Positions 53,751 to 64,000 of a DNA stretch of 64,000 nt are shown here, in pieces; positions within the stretch are counted from its first letter, which is position 1, and every line of letters starts with the position of its first letter. Position numbers and translations under genes: made by a program. Origin of the DNA: Dromiciops gliroides. Its lineage: Eukaryota; Chordata; Mammalia; Microbiotheria; Microbiotheriidae. The notes below the pieces were generated by a model. That model had not been told where the DNA came from. It searched no databases and was given only the letters and a program-made list of their open reading frames with translations. Location of the stretch: assembly GCF_019393635.1 (NCBI RefSeq), contig NC_057867.1, positions 64,111,492 through 64,175,491 on the forward strand, written 5' to 3'.

Positions 53751-54325
53751 CACTACATCTAGGAATGATCCTCCCAGGGTTGTCCAAACCCAGTGTTAAC
53801 AGGAAGGCTGTGCATTAAGAAGGGTTATTAAATATTTAAATTGTCATTCTCCCTAAATACATAATTTATTTCTTCAGTGGCCTATTGTGTTTTGAAGTGG
53901 GAAGACCAAGAGGCTGAATGCATGAGGAGGGAGGCTCCATCCCGGGAGGGCAGTAATGATGGCTCCCAGCTGTGCCCCTGAGCAGAGGAGGCAGGGGAGG
54001 GGGAAGAGGAATAGGAATCTGAAGGAGGTGATACACGTGCTCTTGGGTAATAGAGGGGGAAAGGATCAGTGCACTTTCCCCAATGTTGTTTGAGCCAGAG
54101 AAAACGGTAGGAGATCTTGTCACTGCGCGCGGCTCAGGCCCCAGACTTGCTACGGCAAATGTGTCTGTTGTGGGGGAGGACTTTCTCAGCTGCTCAGACC
54201 CCCCACTTTACCCAGGAAGAGCCTCTAGGAGGCTCAGGGGAGGAGGGTACCTGCTCCCTCAGTTCTAAGGAACAGCCAGAAACTACTGCACCCTTGAGGA
54301 AACTGAGTAAAGAACCATGACCCTG
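53751..54325. other. Unique non-coding DNA
   Basis: Nothing recognised; one small CpG cluster (gcgcgcggc) near 54126. Confidence 0.4.
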
Positions 54326-54327
54326 GG

Positions 54328-54395
54328 CTTCACGGGGTTGCTTCTCCTCTCTGGGCCTCAGTTTCCTCCTCTGTAAAATGAGGGTGCTAGGAGAG
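54328..54395 (+). mobile_element. MIR-type SINE fragment
   Basis: Contains 'gggcctcagtttcctcctctg' style core and 'taaaatgagggtgctagg'. Confidence 0.6.
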
Positions 54396-54487
54396 GGGAA
54401 ATGGTACCCACTGTATCTTTCCCAATAAGTTTACAGAGGGAAAGGGATGGGGGAGCAGGGTCTGCTTAGGGAAGGACTCTGGGATTG

Positions 54488-54653
54488 AAAGCAGGGGGTT
54501 TTTTTTGGTGAGGCAATTGGGGTCAAGTGACTTGCCCAGGGTCACACAGCTAGTAAGTGTCAAGTGTCTGAGGCCGGGTTTGAACTCAGGTCCTCCTGAC
54601 TCCAGGGCCGGTGCTCTATCCACTTCGCCACCTAGCTGCCCCCAAAGCAGGGG
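54488..54653 (-). mobile_element. WSINE1-type SINE with target-site duplication
   Basis: The minus-strand body is 54498-54643, with a full head 'ccacctagctgcccc' and reversed B box 'tttgaactcagg'. Repeat aaagcagggg flanks it at 54488-54497 and 54644-54653. Confidence 0.93.
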
Positions 54654-54853
54654 TTCTTAATATGGGCCCTATGGATAGAGGTCTTTGTTAGATTTTCTGT
54701 AGTCTAAGGACTTGGCTAGGAAAAAAAGCAGCTTTCTTTTCCCTAACCTCCAGGTGAAATTTAGCATTTCCTTCAGTGATTTTGGAAAGGGGATCCCTAG
54801 GCTTCACTAGATTGCCCAAGGGGCTCAGAATACTGGCTGGTAAAGAAGCCCTC
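54648..54853 (+). mobile_element. Non-autonomous hAT-like DNA transposon (MITE), copy 4
   Basis: Starts with the terminal repeat caggggttcttaa and ends in a decayed inverted copy (tggtaaagaagccctc). Interior 'tttagcatttccttcagtgatt' and 'aggcttcactagattg' is matched in reverse at 58598-58817. The SINE at 54488 inserted at its left end. Confidence 0.62.
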
Positions 54854-54854
54854 A

Positions 54855-55030
54855 CCGAGATCTGGAAGGGCCCTTAGAAGCCACCTAGTTCCCTATTTAC
54901 AAAAAAGGAACTGAGTCACTGAAAAGGGAGGTGACTTGTCCAAGGTAACATGGGTAGTGAGTGGCAGAGGTAGTACTTAAACCTTGGTCCATGGGCTCTA
55001 AAGTCAATGCCACTGCTACTGTACCAAGCT
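54855..55030 (-). mobile_element. MIR/MON-like SINE
   Basis: Contains 'gagatctggaagggccctt', 'aaaaaggaactgagtcac', 'gtgacttgtccaaggtaac' and 'tactgtaccaagcttcctcc'. Confidence 0.65.
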
Positions 55031-55470
55031 TCCTCCTTCACACCCTTCTTCCCTCCCTTCAATTCCTTTTGACTGGGTCTGACTCAATTCCATTCCATAA
55101 ACACTTACTGGGCAGCCCCTTCGCCAGGTGCTGGTCTGATTAAAGCAATCCCAATGACTGAATGCCCAAAGGCTTTCCCCTCACAAGGGATGTGGAGAAG
55201 CTAGTTGAGAAATGCCTAGGAACTACAGGGGACACCTTTGCACATCTCTCCTTTGCAAGCTGGGAAAATCCTTTTGTGGCATGACAGTACAAGAAAGGGT
55301 ATGAGGGTGTGGCCTGAGTGGGGCTCCAGTTCACCCAGTGGGGAGCAGTGTTCAGTCTGATGGCCTCCTCTCTAGTCCCAGGGCCCCAGCCGACTGGGGT
55401 AATGAGAAGGGACTAGAAGAAGGTACTGGGGGAGGCAGTGCAGTGGAGGAGGAGGTCCATGGGGCTAGTC
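55031..55470. other. Unique non-coding DNA
   Basis: Nothing recognised. Confidence 0.35.
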
Positions 55471-55474
55471 CCAG

Positions 55475-55935
55475 ATCCCAGTCTGTCTGTGTGACCTTAG
55501 ACAAGGCCACTTTCTTTTTCTGTTTCAATGTCCTCATCTCTAAGAGTGAGGGGCTTGGGCTGGCTGTATTGGACTCTACTAGCTAGGTGTCACAGTGGAA
55601 AGAACACTGGCCCTGGAGTCAGGAGGACCTGAGTTCAAATCTCACCTCAGACCCCGACTGACTATGTGACCCTGGGCAAGTCATTTAACCCCAATTGCCT
55701 TAAGACATCCAGGGCCATTTCTAGTCGTCCTGATATGTATCTTGCCACTGGGCCCAGATGGCTCTGGAGGAGAGAGTGAGGCTGGTGGCCTTGCACAACC
55801 CTCCCTCACTTAAATCCAATTCACTGCAAGTCATGACCTCACCTCCCAACGTCATGGTGCTCTTGGAGAATGAAAGACAAACAACAAGGGGATTTAAGTT
55901 TCCTTCCAGCTCTAATGTCTGTGGTCCTTGGGCTG
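55475..55935 (+). mobile_element. MIR/MON-like SINE interrupted by an RTE-tailed SINE
   Basis: The host element reads 'tgtgtgaccttagacaaggcc', 'caatgtcctcatctctaagag', 'tgtattggactctac', then after the insert 'tttaagtttccttccagctc' and 'taatgtctgtggtcc', in the order expected for one copy. Confidence 0.65.
55581..55887 (+). mobile_element. tRNA-headed SINE with RTE-type tail, full length
   Basis: The head has B box GAGTTCAAATC and 'gaccctgggcaagtcattta'. The tail reads 'cttgccactgggcccagatg', 'ggccttgcacaaccctccc', 'tcactgcaagtcatgacc', 'gtcatggtgctcttggag' and 'gaaagacaaacaacaa'. Confidence 0.87.
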
Positions 55936-56420
55936 ATTGGGGAGCATTCCCTTCCACCCCCAAATTTCCCAGTTGCTGCTGCCAATAGGCCCCTTTGATT
56001 ATTAACTTTGCTCAAAGTAAGGCCCACTGACCAAAGAGGACAGTATGAGGTCAACTGTGGGAGGCTGGAGAGGGAGAGAGCTCATTTTTCTCTCAGAGCC
56101 CCATGGGAGACCTCCCTGGAAGGACTGTCTTTGGTATTGGTGGGAGCAGTGAGTGAGGGGTCCTGCCCTGTGCTTCGTGAGCCATATATCTTACTTACCA
56201 TGGCTTGATATTTACCAACTGGACCTGTGGTATTCTTTCCAGATCTCCTCTGAGTGTCAGGCCAATGGTACCCTCAGTTTTCTATGTTAGTTTTCTATGA
56301 TGTCACCTCAAAACAGTGAGCTCCAAAGATCTGGGAGGGGCCTCAGTAATGTTCTGGAACTCTCATCCACAGAGTCACTGATTTGCTCAACAAACATTTA
56401 CTGAATATTTTCTCTGTGGG
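55936..56420. other. Unique non-coding DNA
   Basis: Nothing recognised. Confidence 0.35.
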
Positions 56421-56424
56421 AGAA

Positions 56425-56650
56425 AAGCAGAGTAGTAGAGTAGATAGAGGCCAGGAAACCAGGAAGACCCAGCTTCAAGTCCTGTCTCTTACACATACTG
56501 TCTGTGAGACCCTGGGCAAGTCACTTAACTTCCCAGTGCTAGGCATCTAAACCTATAAGTTTCGTAGAACACATGGACCAGTATTGCAGAAGGCATTTCC
56601 TAACCTGGAAGTTCCCTATACTGATGAAATCATAGTTACTGTCCCTACCT
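56425..56650 (+). mobile_element. MAR1-like marsupial SINE
   Basis: Contains 'agtagtagagtagatagagg', 'gagaccctgggcaagtcac', 'ctaggcatctaaacctataag', 'ctggaagttccctatactg' and 'gatgaaatcatagttac'. Confidence 0.75.
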
Positions 56651-56761
56651 TCCTTTTCCTTTGTGACCCTGCAAACTGGAGGTGGAGTGGTGAAGAGAAA
56701 TGACTATAGTACATAGCCTTATCTTCAAAGAACCAATAAACCCAGGAAGTGATATATGGAT

Positions 56762-56935
56762 TCTTCAATCAATAAACATTTATTAATCACCTACTGCGTG
56801 CGAGGCACGGTGCTAAGTTTATTAAGTGCCTACTATGTGCTAGGAGCTGAGAATACAATGACAAAAATGGAAGCATGCCTGCCCTCCAGAAACCTATGTT
56901 CTACTAGGAAATAAAACTCTATATTTAGTGTACAT
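56762..56935 (-). mobile_element. L2 LINE 3' end with internal repeat
   Basis: Contains 'tcaatcaataaacatttatt', 'cacctactgcgtgcgaggc', then a second 'tttattaagtgcctactatg' copy and 'agctgagaatacaatgac'. The doubled terminus suggests a partial tandem duplication. Confidence 0.7.
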
Positions 56936-56959
56936 GAACCTTTGTTGCTACAGGTGGAG

Positions 56960-57710
56960 ATCTTTGTGCTATGAACACATGGAGGAAAGAAGACATCTAT
57001 CTCGAGTGATCAGGAAAGACTCCAAGGGAGTCCCTCTGTCCTCTTCCCTGGCCAGAGCACAATTGGAAAAGTGGATTCAGTCCTGGACACCACATCAAAA
57101 GGATACCACCCTTGGGAAAGACAACTGCAGCAATCCCATGACAGAGGGATGGTGAGTAACAATCCTGATTCTCTAGGTTTATAGAGTGTTTGAAGTTTTA
57201 AAAGCACTTTCCTCTTGTCATCTCCATGGCAGTGACCACTCTGGGCTATATCCACAGTGATCCCATGAGGATTTTATTATTATATTTATTTATTATTTTT
57301 CCATTTTACAGATGAGCAAAATGAGGCTCAGCAAAGTTAAATGACTTACACACAATCCCACAGCTCCAGAGTGTCACAGCCAGGATTTGAGTCCAGGTCT
57401 TATACTCTTTCCATTATGTCATGTTGATTTGTATTGAAGAAATTGAAGATGTTTAGTTCTGGAGAAGAAAAAGCTAAGGGAGAGGAGGAGTGGCATTAAA
57501 TGGAAGGGGTAGGCTTACTTTCCTGGTGCAGAGGGCAGAACCATGAAGAATGGGCAGGACACACTGAGAGATGGATTGATGGATGGCCTTGGGTGGCATT
57601 GAGGTTCCCATCCCTGGACATCTTCAGTTAGAGGCTGGACGAGACCTTGTTTCAGGAGTGCTCTAGATGGGATTCTGGGTCCTATACAATGGATCCAGAT
57701 GGTTTCTGAG
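56960..57710 (+). mobile_element. CR1/L3 LINE 3' part interrupted by a MIR
   Basis: The left piece has 'gtggattcagtcctggacacc' and 'cacatcaaaaggata'. The right piece (from about 57430) has 'gaagatgtttagttctggag', 'cttactttcctggtgcagagg', 'cccatccctggacatcttcag' and 'ttagaggctggacgagacc'. Order and orientation are consistent with one element. Confidence 0.75.
57165..57425 (-). mobile_element. MIR-type SINE nested in CR1/L3
   Basis: Contains 'ggtttatagagtgtttgaag', 'aaaagcactttcctcttg', 'ttttacagatgagcaaaatg', 'gccaggatttgagtccagg'. Confidence 0.78.
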
Positions 57711-58597
57711 GCAGACTCTGGACCTTTTGTGGCTTTAGTATATGGGCATAAGCACCAAGTATGCCATGTTCCCATACTCACCAAAGCATTCCCCCTTTGC
57801 TGGAGGCTCTTGGAGCCAAAGATTGGGACGCTGAGACCTTGATTTGTTTCTGTCTCGCCAAGGGGAGTTTGGTTTCCTTGAGAAGAAAGAGCAAGGAAAT
57901 GACCCTGGGCAGGAGGAAAATTGGGTCCCCTTTTGCTAACTGTTTAAGCACCCACTCTGACGCTGCCTCTTGAATGTCATTGGTTGCTTTGTGATTGACT
58001 GAGTTGTCTAGTCAAGCCAAAGACGATTTAAACGAGAAAACCTGTATTCATTCAGCACAAAGAAAGTGTTTGGGGAATGGAAAGTCTTGTAGAAATTGCT
58101 TTTCATGCTGGGGACAAATGCTACTGTCCATGCCCACTGAAAATGCAAATAAGTCTGTAAAATTGGATAAGCATAACAACCTGCAGCGCTCTCCTTAGGC
58201 CAGCCTAGGGAGGTTGGGACAGACACAACCAGAATGAAGTTAGAGTGGCAAGAAGCCTTCCCAGATGTTAATACTGTGGAGGGGTATATACTTCCTCCCC
58301 AGGGCAGCTCAGAGGCAGCCATTGGCTCCCCAGTCCACCTCTTGGTGGGGAGTGGGAGGGTTTGGATTCCTGGAAAAGGAAAAGAGGTCAGATCATGGGC
58401 TATACAAGGAAGGAGGGAGATTTAGGCAGGTCCCCCAGCTCAAGTGCACACGCCACATGCCAAGTCCTAAGCATTCACTGTCCCCTTCTTCCCTCACCAT
58501 ACCCAGGTGAAAACCTGGGCTATACCACCAAGCAGCCTGAGGGATTGTGGGGAGGATGGGGCCAGGTTGTGAGCAAAGCACTTTGTACAACTTAGAT
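57711..58597. other. Unique DNA; 57940-58190 is a candidate conserved element
   Basis: No TE landmarks. The 57940-58190 part is AT-balanced and free of simple repeats ('gacgatttaaacgagaaaac', 'gaaaatgcaaataagtctg'). Conservation was not tested. Confidence 0.3.
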
Positions 58598-58817
58598 TAG
58601 AGGTTGTTGACCTTCTCTTGTACCATAAATCCCTTTGGTGGACAATCTAGTGAAGCCTATGGACCTCTTTTCAGATTGATGTTTTTAAATCATTGAAGGA
58701 AATGCTAAACTTCAGTTAGAAGTTAGTGGAAATAAAGATGTCGTTTCCACACACACACCCATGAACCCCTTGAAATCATCCACAGACCTTTGGGGGCCTG
58801 TAAATCTTAGATTCCAA
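58598..58817 (-). mobile_element. Non-autonomous hAT-like DNA transposon (MITE), copy 5
   Basis: The reverse complement carries 'tttagcatttccttcaatgatt' and 'aggcttcactagattg', matching copy 4. Ends are decayed ('agaggttgttgacct' at left). Confidence 0.55.
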
Positions 58818-59250
58818 ACCTTTGTCTTAGCTACTCTAGTCCTAGAAACAGGCATGGACTTGTCACTATAGGCCCTTCCTTCCCTGACCTAGATCCAAAT
58901 ACCATCTCCATGACATTAGTAAAGTGCCTTCAAGAACTGTTACAGCTGAAAAACTTACTATCCTGCTGACTGGTGGGGAGCCCCTTGTCTGGTCCTCATT
59001 GGACCCATATCCAGGACCCTCCCAACTCAGTGGAGCACTCCAGTGCTGATGCTCTGTTGAGTACCCATGGTCTTGTCCATATCATGATGAGGCATCAGTG
59101 CAGACAAACAGTAAACTCTCTAGAAATTAATTGCTATTGTTCTTATTCCAAACATAGTAATGTTCAGACTCCACTTTCCATGCTAGTTGCCTTGCTCTGG
59201 AAGTCCTCCAGTTTGTTGATGGAGTACCCAGATGGGAGGTGACCAACACC
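58818..59250. other. Unique non-coding DNA
   Basis: Nothing recognised; it may include undetected 5' parts of the next LINE. Confidence 0.35.
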
Positions 59251-59254
59251 AAGT

Positions 59255-60075
59255 ACAATGGGCCTGTCACTTCCATTATCAGGGGAGTATCCTGGGGGTT
59301 ATCCTCAGTCCTCAGCTATTTAACCCGTTTATCAATACCATGAATAAAGGCACAGAGGGTGAGCTTCTTAGATGTGTGGAGGATACAAAGCTAGTAGGAA
59401 TAGCTAATACACTGACAGAAGCCCCAAACTTCTCAACAGGCCAAAACAAAAATAGGATGAAATATAATGGGGAATCAGTATAAATCTTGCTCTTGGGTTG
59501 TAGTGTGACAATGTGACAATGTGACAAGTATAAGAGTTGGCAAAGAGTATGGCAAGGTAGCTATTACTCTGTAAAAGATGTGGTAGTTTTACTGAGTCTC
59601 AAGCTCAGTGTGAGTCAACAGCAGCATTCTATATGACCATAGGGGTGCATTGAGTGGCAGAGCCTTGGCCTAGCCAAGGAAGAAGGAGGCGAGATGCCTG
59701 AGGCACTCTGCCTTGGTCAAACCTGGACAATTGTGCTTAGTTCTAATTGGCTACATTATAGGATGGACATTGGGAAGCTGGACAGCGCCACCGAGATTGG
59801 TAACCAGGGTGATGCCTTGAACCATACCATATGAAGATGGATGTGTAGTAACTGGAAATGTTTAGCTTGGAGAAGGGATGACATGGTAGGGGTGGGGTGG
59901 GGGGAGAGGCAGGGCATGCTAGCTCTCATCAAATATTTCAAAGACTGTCATGTGGGAGAAGGATTAGTCTTGTTCAGCTTGGTCTCCAGAGGACAGAACC
60001 AGGAGCCCTGGGTAGAGGCTGCAAAGATTTCAGCTTGATGTCAGTTAAAAGACAGCCCAATGATTAATGAGAGCT
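59255..60075 (+). mobile_element. CR1/L3 LINE, reverse transcriptase to 3' part
   Basis: A plus-strand frame (59232-59483) reads GSILGVILSPQLFNPFINTM ... CVEDTKLVGIANTLT, matching CR1-clade GVPQGSVLGPLLFNxFINDL and FADDTKLGG; the catalytic FADD is replaced by CVED. Downstream are 'gtttagcttggagaaggg', 'caaagactgtcatgtgggag' and 'ctccagaggacagaacc'. This is one of the better preserved ancient LINE copies in the window. Confidence 0.85.
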
Positions 60076-60330
60076 TTCCAGAAATCATGATGTGATTTTG
60101 GGGGAGGTGCTGGGTTTCCCCCACCCACCCACCCCCCAGTCCAGAATTCAGTTGGAGTGCCACCTCCTCCTTGAGACCTGTCGGTAGAATACAGAGGACA
60201 GAATGTTGGGCTTGGAGTCGGGGAATCCCGAGTTCAAAGAAAGGTCTTAGATTCCATGGTTTGGGAGATCCCTCAGGGATCTAGGTCTCACATGCTCTGC
60301 TCTACCGTCAGCAGAATTGATTCCGTGCAC
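60076..60330. other. Mostly unique DNA with a weak SINE head
   Basis: 60187-60240 ('gaatgttgggcttggagtcgg', 'cccgagttcaaag') resembles a MIR head. Otherwise nothing. Confidence 0.4.
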
Positions 60331-60334
60331 ATTT

Positions 60335-60478
60335 TCTCTTTCTTTATCCTTGTGCATAAGGTAGCCTCTCAGAACATAAACTCCTCTAGGGCAAAGACTG
60401 CTCTGTCTTTATCTCCTGCCCCCAGGGCCTAGTGTAGGGGCCGGGGCTTGGTCAATACTTGTGTTGTATGGAACAGAC
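60335..60478 (+). mobile_element. L2 LINE 3' end
   Basis: Contains 'agaacataaactcctctagg', 'gcaaagactgctctgtctt' and 'cagggcctagtgtagg'. Confidence 0.68.
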
Positions 60479-60945
60479 AAGCTGGAGAGGCCAGAGTCAG
60501 GCCTGTATGTCACAAGGGCTTCCTCTGTAGGTGCAGATTGGAGTAGATGGCTTCAGAAGTCCCCTCAGAGTTGGAGGCCTCCATCCTTGTTAGAAACACA
60601 GCTTCCATGCCTGCAGCCCCAAGTGCTGCTGGGAGAGAGATGGTGCTAAAGTGCCCCATCCCCGGCTCCCACTGCCACCACCCCAGAGTGGATCTGTCTG
60701 CTGCTGCACCCAATTCTGAAGCTCAGAGGCAAGTGGGAAAGACATGGTCTCCCATATAGCCTAGCATAGGATGACACCCATCATACTGAACACCAGGATG
60801 AAGCTGCAGTGCTGGGACTGGTCAAGCAGAAATATTGGGATTTTTTTTCATATTGGACTTGCAATTTCATTAACATAGGGAGCTCCAAGTGAGGTAGTTC
60901 CCTTGACCAAAGCATATCAGCCCCTACTCTGCAATTTAGAGTAGT
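60479..60945. other. Unique non-coding DNA
   Basis: Nothing recognised. Confidence 0.35.
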
Positions 60946-60949
60946 AGAC

Positions 60950-61050
60950 GGTCCTTTGGTGACTTGCCCAAGGTTACAGTCAGTATGTGTCAGAAGGGAG
61001 GTTGTTCTTATAAGGCCAGCTCTACCCACTATTCCAAGCTGCCTCTCATT
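60950..61050 (-). mobile_element. MIR-type SINE fragment
   Basis: Contains 'tgacttgcccaaggttacag' and 'ctctacccactattccaagc'. Confidence 0.6.
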
Positions 61051-61495
61051 TGGGCTTGGCAATCAGGGCTTTAGAAAAATCAATTTACATAAATCCAACG
61101 TTCAGTGCACAATGTATTTGAAAACAGTAGCATATTGGCTGGGGGGGGGTGCGGGGGATGTTTTGTAAGTTTCAAAGAAGAGGATCTGGGAGGGTAAACA
61201 CGCTCCTCATCTATTTATCCCATCAGCTGTAACCCTACTGGCATAAAACCTACAAGAGTCTTAATGAAAATGGGCATATTTTTTCAAAACAATGTGTTGG
61301 TGATTTGGAGCTTGCTTGTCTGCCTTTTGGAAGTTTTCATTCTTGGACTTGTGTTTGTTTTTGAAAGAGCACTTCCCAGGAAGCTGTAGGGCTGTCAAGC
61401 AAAACTCTGGGTGATGAGGACTAGGGCTCCTGTCCTTGTACCTGCTGGGAGAGGACAAAGATATCTCTGGGGAGTGCAGGACAGTAGATCTGAGA
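61051..61495. other. Unique DNA; 61070-61370 is a candidate conserved element
   Basis: AT-rich, no TE landmarks, apart from a G9 run at 61142-61150. Conservation was not tested. Confidence 0.3.
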
Positions 61496-61499
61496 ATAG

Positions 61500-61605
61500 G
61501 GAGCTGGACGATGCCTGAGAGATCACCCAGTCCAAACTCCTTCCTTTTCAGGGGAGGAAACTGAGGCTCAGCCATGTGGCTGAGCTGAAACTGTGGCTTG
61601 CTGGC
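61500..61605 (-). mobile_element. MIR/MON-like SINE fragment
   Basis: Contains 'gagagatcacccagtccaaac' style text and 'ggggaggaaactgaggctc'. Confidence 0.6.
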
Positions 61606-64000
61606 CACAGTGGAGATTACCCCCTGTATGCCTTTACTAGTCTGCTTTTTCCTTCCTTCCCTCCAAGGGCATAATCACCAGGGATGCCCAAGTGGCTAGA
61701 AGCCACCCCCACTCCTGCTTGGGACTGGGACTTTCTGGCAAAGTGTTCCTACTGGCAGAGCTCCCCCCCCCATAAACCCTGGTGAGGCTTCGGGTAGGAA
61801 TCAGGAACCCATGTTTGTGGGGTGGGGAAGGGTTCCCTGCAGAGAGGTATTAGGCATGGAGAATCTAGGGATGGAAAGGTGTCTAGTTCAGAAGGGGCAG
61901 AGGCCAGCAGCTTCCCAATTCTGAGCCAGCCCCCACTCCTAACTCGCAGAGTTCAATGTCAGGAAGGGCACACATCAAACACCCCGCCCCCCGAGATTGA
62001 AGAGTTTTTCTTTTTTCTCCCTTGCTTGGGTCATGAAGAGATGACCACAGTCATGGAACTCAGATCCACCAGGTGCTTTCATGGAAGCCCAACAACCTCA
62101 TGGCCAACTCAGGGATAGGCTTCCTCTCCCCAATCTTCCTTTCACCCCCATCCATCCAGAATTACCAAGTGTTCCCATGCCCACATTGGCTGGCTGGGGC
62201 CGTGTAGAAAGGACCCCACCCAACCTCTGGAGTCCTCAGGGGCCAAAGGAATGGTGGAGATGCAGAGGGCAGCTCCTGTATTGTAAAGATAAGGAGGCAT
62301 TTAGCATGATGCCTGTTGGAGGAGGGGGAGGACAGGTTTTTAAAGAGTGCCTGTGTGTAGATGGGGCCTTGGTGGGGGAGAGGCAGAAAAGGGCAGAGAA
62401 ATAGAGAATCCTAGGACTAGACTGGACTTTGATACCCTCTGGCTTGTGCCCCTGCATCCCAAAGAAGCTCTGACCCATCCTTCTGCCCTTGTGAGCATGG
62501 TTTTCTGGGAAATTCTTTCCCATGTCAGGAACAGGGGCATCCATTCCTTAGCAAACCCTGTAGCTGGAAAACTGGCAGGCCTCACCAGCCCTGCCCACCC
62601 ACTAGGCTTCAGGAAAGTCATTAATTTTGAAAGGGAAAACAGCCTTGGAGTGATAGGTGTTGGGAAGTATGGGAATGACAGTGAGCTGATTCCACATAGC
62701 TGTGGAATCCTGCCTCTTTTATCTTCTGGGAGGTGAGAATCCTTTACTGTACAAGAGCAATCTTCCTCAGCCAGTCACATCTGGGCTTTCATTGAGGCTT
62801 TGTTTGAGATCACTCTAATCTGTCTCCATTTACTCCAGGTACCTTTCCTCCCTCTCACTTTAACTGTGCTGAGAAAGCTAAGGGGAAGGGTGCAATGGGA
62901 GGCGTGTGGGCCCGTGCAGACCACACTCAATTTATCTTCTCAATTAAAAATCGGGCGGACACATTTTCTATCCAAGACTAGAAATACAATTCAGAAATAA
63001 CTGTATTGAACAGGCATTAAACATTGCACCAAAAGCATTGGGAATCACAATTCTACAGAGCGGAAAAGGTCACAGTTTCCATAAGAAATTCCTTTAAGAA
63101 GATCATTAACAGCCACTCAATAAACTAACCCTACCCCCCCCCACCATTCCATAAAGTGTACATTTCTCTAACCATTAATTACTTCACAGACACAGTGTTC
63201 AGAATAATGGGATTGTCATGCATTACCACTGTGGATGGCCCGGGTCTCTTTCATAGGGAAGGGCACACAAACAATATAGACAGCAAGGAAGAGGAGAGGA
63301 GGCAACTAGCAGAGGCAGACGCGTAGAGTATTTGGGGGAAGTGTGTGTGTCCTAGCCATGGCCTCATGGAGCATGTTTTTTGTTATGCCTGGGTGGAGGC
63401 CAGTGTGGGCATGCCAAGCTAGAATGGCCAAGGCCACCATCTTGAAAACCCTCTGTTCACCTGAGACATGTCCTGCTAGGGTAATGCTGGATGAGGAACA
63501 GAAAAGGGTGTAGACCTTCTCGTGCATCTGGTACTTCTTTGTTTTTGAAAGAGATGTCTTGGTGAGCTTTTTTTTCTTTTCAAATCCTGTTACTTGGCCT
63601 GCCAAATCACAGCTCAGGACATGAAGGGTCACAGTGAAACTGTGAATAAACACATGCTATTCCATGGTATCTCTGTATAGGATGGGGGATTTCCCTCCAA
63701 GTCAGGCCCGTTTCCATTTTGTCGCAGCTCAGTGCCCAGTTCATCAATCTGTTGATTAGTGTTGATAGGAGATCCATCTATTTGTTGTCAGCGGGTAGAT
63801 GACCCAAAGCCATTGGGTAGATTGGTAAAAGAAAAGCTGAGTTTCTCATATTGTCGCCAGGTCAGTGCTTTCACCTGGGGATTGGGCAAGAGCTCTATCT
63901 TATGGGTATCTAGCCTTGCCTTTTATCTTTCATTTATAAGAAGGCAAAGGAACCTAGGGTGTTTTTAGATTGGGGTTCAGTTTACACTAACCAGCTTGGT
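61606..64000. other. Repeat-poor right end, no gene recognised
   Basis: About 2.4 kb without a TE that I can identify, unlike the rest of the window. A 115-residue minus frame (63306-63653) contains no known domain. The AT-rich segment 62930-63230 looks like the kind of sequence found in 3'-UTRs or conserved non-coding elements on the minus strand, but there is no splice or polyadenylation evidence that settles it. Confidence 0.35.

Noticed and set aside
63306-63653. 115-residue minus frame considered as an exon
   Set aside because: No family resemblance, no convincing splice sites, and composition consistent with non-coding DNA. The surrounding segment was kept only as a low-confidence region of interest.

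Overview
The window looks like mammalian, and specifically marsupial, nuclear DNA with no gene that I can support. At least a dozen copies of a tRNA-derived SINE share the A box (TGGTGCAGTGG) and B box (AGTTCAAATCC) and end in 'gcaagtcacttaacccc' plus an A-rich tail. I recognise this as the WSINE1-type SINE common in Australian marsupials. The SINE1 form usual in the grey opossum was not seen, so an Australidelphian host (for example a dasyurid or diprotodont) is my inference. Open reading frames are short, lack recognisable domains, and mostly lie in repeats. The sequence is best read as intergenic or deep intronic DNA.

Layout. Positions 1-460 are CpG-richer than the rest and end in a CA repeat, and could be the edge of a CpG island lying to the left. 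From about 2.5 kb to 13 kb there are L2 LINE fragments (one with recognisable reverse-transcriptase motifs at 4870-6310), nested MIR-type SINEs and young SINEs with clear target-site duplications. From 13 to 25 kb there are MIR-type SINEs, an L1 3' end (16.24-17.17 kb), a SINE dimer, a perfect 33-bp inverted repeat (21.83-21.94 kb) and a probable RTE LINE tail. From 25 to 34 kb there are L2 and CR1/L3 fragments and mostly unique DNA. From 34 to 47 kb there are CT, CA and purine tracts, two opposed L1 fragments, and several CR1/L3 pieces covering endonuclease, reverse-transcriptase and 3'-end parts. From 47 to 64 kb there are GAGACA and CCATCCCT satellites, more CR1/L3, L2 and MIR-type remains, and a mostly repeat-free right end.

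How the parts relate. Three LINE generations are layered here: very old L2 and CR1/L3, intermediate L1, and an RTE lineage whose 3' tail is carried by tRNA-headed SINEs. The youngest layer is the WSINE1-type copies, which interrupt older MIR, L2 and L1 copies. I saw no tRNA, rRNA or CRISPR locus and no endogenous retrovirus that could be supported. All family names come from memory of consensus sequences; no database search was possible.
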